A model generated the notes under the pieces. That model searched no databases and was not told where the DNA came from. It saw nothing but the letters and a program-made list of their open reading frames with translations. From CAZDUZ01 sp964508755 (lineage in GTDB: Bacteria > Patescibacteriota > Dojkabacteria > SC72 > JAFGCJ01): a stretch of 17,126 bases of DNA. The position numbers were made by a program, and so were the translations under genes. Below, piece by piece: positions 7,176 to 13,382 of this stretch. The DNA lies in contig CAZDUZ010000020.1 of NCBI GenBank assembly GCA_964508755.1, forward strand, positions 1-17,126, given 5' to 3'. The first letter of the stretch is position 1; each line of letters begins with the position of its first letter.

Positions 7176-8600
7176 TTAAGAAATTAACTGCGACACCGTA
7201 TTGATCTCCAATACATTGGTACCACCCTGTTGAATAACATTTGCTCCCGCAACAACCACTAACAAATCAGAATCTTGAACATAGCCCCTTTTCTTTGCAA
7301 GTTTTACCATTGAACGGACAGCGACCGATGAATTTTCTTCTAAACGCGACATTACATGTGGAACAATACCACGCGACAACGTAAGTCGCATCTTTGAGGT
7401 ATGATCTCGAGTGAAAGCATATATGGGCTGTTTTAGCCAAAATCGCGAAATAGTTTGAGCGGTACATCCACTACCGGTTGCAACAATTATTTTGTCCACC
7501 GGAAGTTGAAGACAAGTTTCAAAAACAGCTTGAGCAATTGCATTGGTCGTTGGTTTAGCTAAAGGTGAAGATGGCATATCTCGTGGTTCTATAACCGCTT
7601 CAACCTCTCGACATATTCTCGACATCATGGAAACGGATTCTGCAGGATATAATCCAGTCGCCGTCTCAGCTGAAAGCATAATCGCATCCGCTCCATCAAA
7701 AATAGCATTTGCAACATCACTTACTTCTGCACGAGTAGGAACAACGGTCGTCACCATTGATTGGAGCATCTGTGTAGCAACAACAACGGGTTTGCCAATA
7801 ATATTACAGTCACGAATAAACTGCTTTTGTAAGACAGGTACTCTTTCAGGCTGCACTTCTAATCCCAAGTCACCTCGTGCAACCATTATTCCTTCCGATA
7901 CATCAAGGATTGACTCAAAATTCTCAACCCCGAGCTGATCTTCAATTTTCGCAACAAGGGCGACATTAGACTTTCCAAGCATTTTCCTCACAACTTCAAC
8001 ATCATCTGCCGTTCGAACAAAGGAAAGAGCAACCATATCAATACCAATTGCCTTAGCTGTTTCAATATCCTGCCGATCCTTTGATGAAATACCGCCAAAA
8101 TTTATCGTTACTCCAGGAATTGCAACTGTTTTTAAACGTTTAAGCGTGCCTCCCTGTAATACTTTACAAACAAGTGCATATCCATCCACCTTGCGAACTT
8201 CAATTTTTATGATTCCATCATCAATTAAAAGGATAGAACCGACAGGAATTTGCTTCTCAAGTCCGAGTTTTGAATCAGTCACTAATGAGATCTGGTTTTG
8301 CACTGGACGAGTAAAAAGCGTAACTTCTTGACCTGATGAAATTTTTCTTTCAGCTCCAAAATCGTTCAGGCGAATTTTATGTCCGTTAGTATCAAGGAGA
8401 ACTGCCACGTGGGGAGCAATACGGCGGACCATTGCTGTTACCCGGCGGATTTCCTTCGTGTCTGCAAAAGAGGCATTTATACGCGCAATATCAAGTCCGG
8501 CCTCGACCATTTTTCGAAATATTCGTTCATCCCAGGACGAGGGTCCTATGGTTGCTATAATTTTCGTCTTATGCTGTTCTACGGGCAGTAGGGGACTCAT
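7176..8600 (-). CDS. pyk: Pyruvate kinase, divergent active-site loops
   Basis: Converts PEP and ADP to pyruvate and ATP. From ATG 8600 it has 474 aa, with TKIIATIGPSS near the start, LLIDDGIIKIEV in the B domain, AKIED (catalytic Lys and metal-binding Glu), GIMVARGDLGLEV (metal-binding Asp), ATQML, PTRAEVSDVANAIFDGADAIMLSAETATG, and a C-terminal domain ending VVVAGANVIQQGGTN. Two loops are unusual: RINASFA replaces the usual R-x-NFSHG, keeping Arg, Asn and Ser but losing His-Gly, and DTNGHKIR replaces DTKGPEIR, keeping the Asp and final Arg. It is probably still active. The GTG at 8639 gives a longer frame, but the bases encoding its first codons form the promoter (-35 at 8634-8639, -10 at 8610-8615), so ATG 8600 is chosen. 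It is first in the operon with ppsA. Confidence 0.93.
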   Translation of the reverse strand: MSPLLPVEQHKTKIIATIGPSSWDERIFRKMVEAGLDIARINASFADTKEIRRVTAMVRRIAPHVAVLLDTNGHKIRLNDFGAERKISSGQEVTLFTRPVQNQISLVTDSKLGLEKQIPVGSILLIDDGIIKIEVRKVDGYALVCKVLQGGTLKRLKTVAIPGVTINFGGISSKDRQDIETAKAIGIDMVALSFVRTADDVEVVRKMLGKSNVALVAKIEDQLGVENFESILDVSEGIMVARGDLGLEVQPERVPVLQKQFIRDCNIIGKPVVVATQMLQSMVTTVVPTRAEVSDVANAIFDGADAIMLSAETATGLYPAESVSMMSRICREVEAVIEPRDMPSSPLAKPTTNAIAQAVFETCLQLPVDKIIVATGSGCTAQTISRFWLKQPIYAFTRDHTSKMRLTLSRGIVPHVMSRLEENSSVAVRSMVKLAKKRGYVQDSDLLVVVAGANVIQQGGTNVLEINTVSQLIS

Positions 8601-8609
8601 GTCCCTGCC

Positions 8610-8639
8610 AGTATACCGTAAGATTGTGCAGAGTGTCAC
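8610..8639 (-). promoter_or_regulatory. Promoter of the pyk-ppsA operon, nearly leaderless
   Basis: GTGACA (8634-8639, five of six matches to TTGACA), an 18-base spacer, then TATACT (8610-8615, five of six). The -10 ends nine bases before ATG 8600, so transcription should start 0-3 bases upstream of the ATG. The GTG of the longest possible pyk frame is the start of the -35 box. Confidence 0.62.
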
Positions 8640-8763
8640 GATACTTCATTAAAACGCTTTAGAACAACGAGGAGATCAGACATAAGTGGTTTCGATCGCT
8701 TGTTTTTCAATTCGGAAGATTGAGTATTATTTCAAAACATCATTGGTTAGCGCCCTTGCCCTC

Positions 8764-8792
8764 TTTACGCTAAAACTATACAATTGTATAGT
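8764..8792 (+). promoter_or_regulatory. Promoter of the holin-like gene
   Basis: TTTACG (8764-8769), a 17-base spacer, then TATAGT (8787-8792, five of six matches). Transcription should begin near 8799, leaving a leader of about 22 bases. The -10 and the end of the spacer lie inside a perfect palindrome, described separately. Confidence 0.55.
8775..8792. promoter_or_regulatory. 18-bp perfect palindrome over the -10 box, candidate operator
   Basis: ACTATACAATTGTATAGT is identical to its reverse complement over all 18 bases and breaks at both outer neighbours. It covers the -10 TATAGT of the plus-strand promoter and part of the spacer. A dimeric repressor bound here would block RNA polymerase. 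The centre AATT is uninterrupted, so it cannot form a stable RNA hairpin, which favours a protein site. No regulator gene is visible in the window. Confidence 0.5.
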
Positions 8793-8815
8793 AGTGCAGA
8801 CGTAATTTAACTGCC

Positions 8816-8821
8816 AGGAGG
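8816..8821 (+). promoter_or_regulatory. Shine-Dalgarno site with zero spacing
   Basis: A perfect AGGAGG ends immediately before ATG 8822. Normal spacing is 5-9 bases. The in-frame TAG at 8792 leaves no earlier start, and the next candidate in frame is TTG 8849. The site could hold a ribosome while limiting initiation. Confidence 0.4.
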
Positions 8822-9247
8822 ATGAACCCATCTACACTAAAGTCCGCCTTGTATACGTTTGCGTTAGGAAGCTTGATCTTTTACACAACAGCTCACGCGG
8901 TTAACGGTATAGAAATGTCGGGAGAGGTTTCGCATTGGGCGATGGCATTCGGAGTTTTTTTTGTAGCCCAGTTTCTAGTTCCAAAACTTCTCAAATTCTT
9001 TACTATACCGAGAAATATTCTTACCTATTGGGCGTTTAGTGCATTAACGACCTTTGCTTCTCTTTACGCGATGTCGTTATTTCTACCAGGGGTGACCTTT
9101 ACAGAGACGGTCATCAATTCGGCTTCGTTTGGTTTTGTGTCGATAAACGAATATACTTTGTCGCCAGACATTACAATGATCCTGGCATCTCTGTACGCAG
9201 GACTACTGAGTGCTTTGTTTTATTGGCTCAAAAAGTCTGAGGAATAA
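8822..9247 (+). CDS. Four-helix membrane protein, phage-holin-family/YvlD-like
   Basis: 141 aa with four hydrophobic stretches at about 8-27, 37-58, 67-90 and 116-136, and a short charged tail (KKSEE). The middle part (LVPKLLKFFTIPRNILTYWAFSALTTFASLYAMSLFLPG) resembles the family of small four-helix proteins annotated as phage holin family 4 or YvlD (a Pro-containing loop after helix two, then a long third helix ending in L-P-G). The name reflects homology; a lytic role is unlikely because no phage genes are nearby. Related proteins are membrane proteins of unclear function, some linked to envelope stress. It has its own promoter with an operator-like palindrome, and lies 54 bases upstream of secG on the same strand. 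Confidence 0.6.
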   Translation: MNPSTLKSALYTFALGSLIFYTTAHAVNGIEMSGEVSHWAMAFGVFFVAQFLVPKLLKFFTIPRNILTYWAFSALTTFASLYAMSLFLPGVTFTETVINSASFGFVSINEYTLSPDITMILASLYAGLLSALFYWLKKSEE

Positions 9248-9301
9248 TGGTAAAATTGAACACACTGCCTGAAACTACTTATTTCTGAAATCAATACTTG
9301 A

Positions 9302-9523
9302 ATGGACTGGAAAACAATAATTACGGTAGCGCAAATAATCGTCGCCATTGGTGTCGTTGTATCAATTCTCCTTCAGAATCGGGGTGAAGGTCTAGGAACC
9401 TTTTTCGGAGGTGGAGGAGAGATCTTCAGAACTCGGCGTGGATTTGAAAATGTGCTTTACTATGTTACGGTAGGACTTTCGGTGGTACTTGTCATTCTTT
9501 CTCTTGTTAATACCCGTATCTGA
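9302..9523 (+). CDS. secG: SecG, protein translocase subunit
   Basis: Accessory subunit of the SecYEG channel in the cytoplasmic membrane. The 73-aa length and the two-helix hairpin fit: helix one about 3-23 (IITVAQIIVAIGVVVSILLQ), the conserved loop NRGEGLGTFFGGGGEIFRTRRGFE with the family GLG-x-x-FGGG and R-G-x-E signatures, and helix two about 49-69. The TGA stop overlaps an ATG (TGATG at 9521-9525) that opens the long form of the next reading frame, which could couple translation. Upstream, 9248-9301 contains TTGAAC with only a weak -10, so transcription may come from the holin-like promoter. Confidence 0.9.
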   Translation: MDWKTIITVAQIIVAIGVVVSILLQNRGEGLGTFFGGGGEIFRTRRGFENVLYYVTVGLSVVLVILSLVNTRI

Positions 9524-9536
9524 TGAGAGATAGGAT

Positions 9537-9557
9537 GAAACCGCTTCAAGCGGTTTC
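9537..9557 (+). terminator. Strong hairpin just after secG, attenuator-like
   Basis: GAAACCGC and GCGGTTTC form a perfect 8-bp stem around the loop TTCAA, starting 13 bases after the secG stop. It is GC-rich enough to be stable, but CACCACAAAA follows rather than a T-run, so it is not a classical terminator. It may stabilise the secG 3' end or reduce read-through. If the next gene starts at ATG 9667, the hairpin is intergenic; if it starts at ATG 9523, it lies in codons 5-12. Confidence 0.4.
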
Positions 9558-9647
9558 CACCACAAAAACCGCAATCAATCTTACTCCTACAGAAAATCAG
9601 ATTGATCCCGCAAGCAAATACCGCAACGATATCCCTCAGGAGAATGT

Positions 9648-9653
9648 TATCTT
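9648..9653 (+). promoter_or_regulatory. Possible extended -10 for the solute-binding protein gene
   Basis: TATCTT preceded by TG and one base (TGT at 9645-9647). It would start transcription about six bases ahead of ATG 9667. No -35 is visible. It supports 9667 as start, but weakly. Confidence 0.25.
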
Positions 9654-9666
9654 TTGGGGAACTCCT

Positions 9667-11403
9667 ATGGCTAAAACGGCAAGTTTACCCGAACGGATAC
9701 GGACAATGTTTTGGTTTTATCCAGATGTACTTGGACGAATATTGCATAGGCTTCGTCCGTTTTCATATCTCCTTCTGTATATTGGTTTGCTATTTCTTAC
9801 GATGCGAACGGTAACCTATGCCGGTCAAAACCCAAATTCACTTTTCGGACTTCCTCCAGAGCAACATCTCATTGAAGGAGCAATCGGAACGACAAGCACT
9901 TTAAATCCTCTTTTCGCAACGAACAACCAAATTGACCGAGATTTACAGACACTTATTTTTGATCGTTTAATCGGAATCGGGCAGGATGGAAATCCAACTC
10001 CGGATCTTGCTAAAGAGTGGGCAATTTCTGACGAAGGAACGGAATATACCTTCTTTCTAAGAGAAGATGTGTGGTGGCATGACGGGAAAAAATTCACCGC
10101 AGATGATGTTGTTTACACATTTACCACCATTCAAAAACTTGAGAATGAGGACAGTTTCAGCAGTGAATTTGCAGAAGTTACTTTCCAAAAAATCGACGAC
10201 TATTCAATTCTCGTTATATTGCCTGAACTCAATCCCACCCTTATGGCATCTCTTTCATTTCCTGTAGTTCCTCGACATATTCTCTCAGAAACATCACCTG
10301 CAGGAATAAAATACTCAGACTTTAATAATTTCCCCGTGGGAACAGGACCATATAAAATTATTACGAATACACAGACAACCGTCGTCCTCGAACGAAACGA
10401 TAGGTATTTTGGTAAAAAGCCAAAAATTGCAACGATAGAGTATGTGTTCTTTCCTACAGAAAAGGAAGCTATAACCGCACTTAAGCAATTCAAAATTCAC
10501 ACCTTGGTCCAAGCCTCAGATGATGTTGTAGAAGCATTTGAAGATTACAAAGCTTATCAAGTAAATCGTTTCGAAACTCCACTCAGACAAAAACTTATTT
10601 ACATTAATACGCGAAATCAGGGACCTCTTACTTCTTCTACGGTGAGACACGCACTTTCAGCAGCGACGGACCGTGAAAATCTTGTCAAAACAATTCCCTC
10701 CGGAGGAAAAGCAGCGTACGGAACGATCCCTTCTGTATCGTGGGCATATACAGAAACAGCAGATAGATACAGCTACGATACAGCAAGAGCTGTTAAACTT
10801 CTTGAGCAAGCAGGATGGTCACTTGATCAGGAAAATAGAGGTTCTGCTACATTTCGGGTTAAAGATAACGAACCGTTATCAATTACCCTTACCTACCTAG
10901 ACACACCGAGCAATGGCCGAATAGCCTCATTCCTGCAAGATTCATGGATGGATCTGGGAATTAATCTCATTCTTGATCCACAAACCTACGAACGAATTTC
11001 TAGCGAAATTGTGCCTCGTCGTAACTTCGAGATGCTCTTGTTTGAAGTAGAATACACTCCCGACCCTGACCGGTACAATCTCTGGCATTCCACTAAATCT
11101 GACTACCCTGGCCTTAATCTATCCGGTTACTCTAACCCTCGGGTTGATGTTGTACTTGAGCGTGGCCGCACTACCAAAGATCAAGAGAAACGAAAAAATG
11201 ACTATGCAATTCTAGATAGAGCCCTTATGAATGATATGCCAGCGATTTATCTCTACTCTCCGACATTCACATTCATTGCGAATACTCATGTCAAAGGTAT
11301 AGAATTGGCCGGTGCTACCCTACCACAACATCGGTATAACACTATTGCAGACTGGTATATAACTCGGACAAGGCTGGGATGGCGAAATTGGCAGACGCGC
11401 TAG
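9667..11403 (+). CDS. Membrane-anchored ABC-type family 5 solute-binding protein (peptide/nickel type), no transporter genes nearby
   Basis: From ATG 9667 the protein has 578 aa: a basic cytoplasmic N-terminus, one membrane helix at about 32-52 (FSYLLLYIGLLFLTM), then an outside SBP_bac_5 domain. Family marks are EGAIGTTSTLNPLFATNN, FDRLIGIGQDGNPTPDLAKEW, YTFFLREDVWWHDGKKFTADDVVYTF, FPVGTGPYKI, ALSAATDRENLV and DPDRYNLWHS. Such proteins bind oligopeptides or nickel complexes for an ABC importer, yet no permease or ATPase gene is seen; in Patescibacteria this anchored orphan form is common. ATG 9523, overlapping the secG stop, would add 48 polar residues, but ATG 9667 gives the usual pre-helix length and clears the hairpin at 9537-9557. 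The last ten residues (LGWRNWQTR and the Arg before it) and the stop are read from inside tRNA-Leu(CAG), so the true C-terminus is unusual. Confidence 0.88.
   Translation: MAKTASLPERIRTMFWFYPDVLGRILHRLRPFSYLLLYIGLLFLTMRTVTYAGQNPNSLFGLPPEQHLIEGAIGTTSTLNPLFATNNQIDRDLQTLIFDRLIGIGQDGNPTPDLAKEWAISDEGTEYTFFLREDVWWHDGKKFTADDVVYTFTTIQKLENEDSFSSEFAEVTFQKIDDYSILVILPELNPTLMASLSFPVVPRHILSETSPAGIKYSDFNNFPVGTGPYKIITNTQTTVVLERNDRYFGKKPKIATIEYVFFPTEKEAITALKQFKIHTLVQASDDVVEAFEDYKAYQVNRFETPLRQKLIYINTRNQGPLTSSTVRHALSAATDRENLVKTIPSGGKAAYGTIPSVSWAYTETADRYSYDTARAVKLLEQAGWSLDQENRGSATFRVKDNEPLSITLTYLDTPSNGRIASFLQDSWMDLGINLILDPQTYERISSEIVPRRNFEMLLFEVEYTPDPDRYNLWHSTKSDYPGLNLSGYSNPRVDVVLERGRTTKDQEKRKNDYAILDRALMNDMPAIYLYSPTFTFIANTHVKGIELAGATLPQHRYNTIADWYITRTRLGWRNWQTR
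11353..11361 (+). promoter_or_regulatory. Extended -10 for tRNA-Leu(CAG), inside the upstream gene
   Basis: TG at 11353-11354, one base, then TATATA (11356-11361). Transcription would start near 11368, about five bases before the tRNA. No good -35 is present. It suggests the tRNA is transcribed on its own from within the solute-binding protein gene. Confidence 0.4.
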
Positions 11404-11457
11404 GTTCAGGGCCTAGTTTCCGATAAGGAAGTGGGGGTTCAAGTCCCCCTCCCAGCA
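11373..11457 (+). tRNA. tRNA-Leu (anticodon CAG)
   Basis: Acceptor arms GCTGGGA and TCCCAGC pair perfectly, and the discriminator is A. The anticodon stem CTAGG/CCTAG encloses TTCAGGG, giving CAG. The long variable arm TTCC-GATA-GGAA is class II, as expected for Leu. The T arm is GGGGG-TTCAAGT-CCCCC. The 3' CCA is not encoded. The first 31 bases also encode the end and the TAG stop (11401-11403) of the solute-binding protein. Confidence 0.95.
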
Positions 11458-11518
11458 TAGAATGGTAGCCAGGAACAAAGACGGCGAGTAATTGGGGTGA
11501 AGGTGCATGATAAAGAAA

Positions 11519-11544
11519 AACGCAGGAATAAGGTTGAATGCGTT
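11519..11544. terminator. Bidirectional terminator between tRNA-Leu(CAG) and the surface protein gene
   Basis: AACGCA and TGCGTT pair over 6 bp with a 14-base loop. On the minus strand the stem runs into TTTTTCTTT, a good U-tract for ending the surface protein transcript, whose stop codon it overlaps. On the plus strand ATTTTCCTTTATTT follows, suitable for the tRNA transcript. The stem is short, so confidence is moderate. Confidence 0.45.
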
Positions 11545-13273
11545 ATTTTCCTTTATTTGAGGTAAGTGAAATACGAAGTTTGTTTGTTTCTTTATCAACA
11601 GTCGTTTTAGTTGTCTTAAACGCCTTCATAAACTCACTCTTACTGTATACTTTTCCTGGAACAGGCTCGAGTTTATCTGTAGAATCAGTTCCTTGTTCTG
11701 TTTCACTATTCGTCTCAATGGTGGGTGAGGAAAGTTCTTCTGAAGATGGTGATTGAACGAATGGAGAATTTGTGGACTTATTGTCCCCATGCGTCTTATC
11801 TTCACCATCGGGGTTTTCAAGGTCAACAGTTTCAGGCTTTTCAGAAATCGGTGATGCTTCTTGTTTTTGGGTTACTTTTTTCACTATTTTTTTTGTCGAT
11901 TTCTTTGGCGTAACTTCGTCCTTATCATCCGTTTCCTGTTCTACCGTTTCCTGTTCTACCGCTGGACCGTCCGTTTCACTCGGACTATCTTTAACATTTT
12001 CTAAAACTCCAGCTGATACACTCATCCCATTGCCAACGCCTATCCCCGCTTTTTTGAATTTTTCACGCAAGCTTACTTTACCAGTAGTAAAACTTGGTAC
12101 TTTCTGAGAAGATGCTGCATTTCTTACAGAAAGTGCTGTTTTAAGAGCATCTCGAGAAATTGAACGTGAACGGAGAAGACTACGAAAGATTGCTGATAAC
12201 ACAAACAAAACAATTACGGCAACAAGCCCAACAATTGAAATTACGTATACATATGTTTGTTCAGTATAAGGAATATACCCAAAAAGGTAGTCGATATCAT
12301 CTTCCGCTCTGGTATCACCTGATTCACCTTCCACACTCACACCACTAACCTTTCCAACCGAAAAGACAAATGGCTCTGAAAAATTGCTTGAATACCCTGA
12401 TTTACGAACAAAAGCGACGGCTGTATATGATCCGCTATCAAAAGTATTATCAATGGAGGCTTTCCACTTTCCTTCTGTATCTGAATCAACAACGACACTT
12501 TGAAGAGAAGAACCTGCAAGGAGGACAATTCTCGAATTTGGAAGCGCTGTTCCTTCAAAGCTTAACGTATCATCTCCGTTGTATTCCTTTTTAAGACCCT
12601 CAGACCACACAGGTGCTCGAGGAATTACGACTATCGTTTCCTCAAGGTTTTGAGATATTCCTTCTGTATCAACAAATCGGAAGTTGAGAACATGTTCACC
12701 AATGGATAATGCCGGAAGTGAATACGGACTAATTACCGGTGAAAAACCTCCTCCATCCACCTGAATTTCAAACGCTTCATTTGATGGGTTAGAGAAAGTT
12801 ATCGGTAAATTTGGATTATCAGTTTCTTTGGGTACTTCCAGTCCTATTTGACCGCGAAGTTTTTCACGTCTATCGTTCTCAATATCATCAACGACCGAAT
12901 CTACCTGCTCTTGTGATATTTCTTCAGCTTGGGTGAGTTGTTGAGCTACCACATCTGAAACTGAAGGACCAGTATTTTCATCCGTCTGTCCTTCTTCCCC
13001 TTCCGAAACGCCGAGGACTACAGGGTTACCTGATGTAATAAGTAACGATAGTTGTTTCTCCGCAAGGTTGGCGGAGTCTTCACTTTGAGAAAATAACGTG
13101 CCAAACATGGTACCCCATCCAGCAATTGCGAAAGCTAATATCAACCAGTGTAAAAGGCTTATTTTCGGTGAAGAAAGAAGCTTCGTCTGTGGAGACGGAA
13201 GAGCTGAACCAGACGGGGCAGGTAATTGAAGCGTTTCTAATTTTAATTGCAGAGCTTTTTTTTCTTTGGGCAT
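11543..13273 (-). CDS. Two-pass surface protein with Ig-like ectodomain and long charged cytoplasmic tail
   Basis: Not recognised as a named family. From ATG 13273 it has 576 aa. A Pro/Lys-containing N-terminus leads to helix one at about 39-61 (ISLLHWLILAFAIAGWGTMF). An ectodomain of about 280 residues follows, the first part acidic (VSEGEEGQTDEN ... VDSVVDDIENDRR), the second beta-rich with a bacterial Ig-like pattern (FEGTALPNSRIVLLAG ... DTEGKWKASI ... SGSYTAVAFVRKSGYSSNFSEPFVFSV). Helix two is at about 340-365 (VYVISIVGLVAVIVLFVL). The last 200 residues are charged, low-complexity and Lys/Glu/Ser-rich, with a KKSTKKIVKKVTQK patch and a tandem VEQET pair, then a short ordered end (VYSKSEFMKAFKTT ... 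KLRISL). The GTG at 13291 would add six residues but lies next to the -10 box, so ATG 13273 is preferred. Confidence 0.75.
   Translation of the reverse strand: MPKEKKALQLKLETLQLPAPSGSALPSPQTKLLSSPKISLLHWLILAFAIAGWGTMFGTLFSQSEDSANLAEKQLSLLITSGNPVVLGVSEGEEGQTDENTGPSVSDVVAQQLTQAEEISQEQVDSVVDDIENDRREKLRGQIGLEVPKETDNPNLPITFSNPSNEAFEIQVDGGGFSPVISPYSLPALSIGEHVLNFRFVDTEGISQNLEETIVVIPRAPVWSEGLKKEYNGDDTLSFEGTALPNSRIVLLAGSSLQSVVVDSDTEGKWKASIDNTFDSGSYTAVAFVRKSGYSSNFSEPFVFSVGKVSGVSVEGESGDTRAEDDIDYLFGYIPYTEQTYVYVISIVGLVAVIVLFVLSAIFRSLLRSRSISRDALKTALSVRNAASSQKVPSFTTGKVSLREKFKKAGIGVGNGMSVSAGVLENVKDSPSETDGPAVEQETVEQETDDKDEVTPKKSTKKIVKKVTQKQEASPISEKPETVDLENPDGEDKTHGDNKSTNSPFVQSPSSEELSSPTIETNSETEQGTDSTDKLEPVPGKVYSKSEFMKAFKTTKTTVDKETNKLRISLTSNKGK
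11931..11960. repeat. Perfect 15-bp tandem duplication
   Basis: GTTTCCTGTTCTACC occurs twice head to tail (11931-11945 and 11946-11960). It is in frame and encodes VEQET twice in the cytoplasmic tail of the surface protein. The identity at nucleotide level suggests a recent slippage event. Confidence 0.85.
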
Positions 13274-13281
13274 ACTTTCTG

Positions 13282-13310
13282 AAGCTAACACATGAATACG
13301 GTCATGTCAA
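13282..13310 (-). promoter_or_regulatory. Promoter of the surface protein gene, leaderless
   Basis: A perfect TTGACA (13305-13310), a 17-base spacer ending in TGT, then TAGCTT (13282-13287), an extended -10 keeping the key T-A...T. Eight bases separate the -10 from ATG 13273, so transcription should start at or within 1-2 bases of the ATG. No Shine-Dalgarno site is present. Confidence 0.55.
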
Positions 13311-13347
13311 CGTAAAAATTACTATTCTTGCTTGTCTTCTCGCTACG

Positions 13348-13372
13348 TTTTTTAATGAAATGCTTTAAAAAA
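13348..13372 (-). terminator. AT-only inverted repeat after capA
   Basis: TTTTTTAA and TTAAAAAA form an 8-bp repeat around a nine-base loop, 11 bases beyond the capA stop. It is weak because the stem is only A-T, but it lies where a def-capA transcript should end, just before the next promoter. Confidence 0.25.
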
Positions 13373-13382
13373 TTTGAGCCTT

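Noticed and set aside
7543..7938. 131-codon plus-strand open frame within pyk
   Set aside because: Antisense to conserved pyruvate kinase motifs; its composition mirrors them.
8686..8805. 39-aa open frame (GTG start) upstream of the holin-like gene, with GAGGAG 11 bases before it
   Set aside because: It runs through the promoter and palindrome of the next gene, has no protein-like features, and ends before that gene.
8822..9247. Prophage lysis gene
   Set aside because: The holin label is by family only; there is no endolysin, structural phage gene or attachment site, and secG follows directly.
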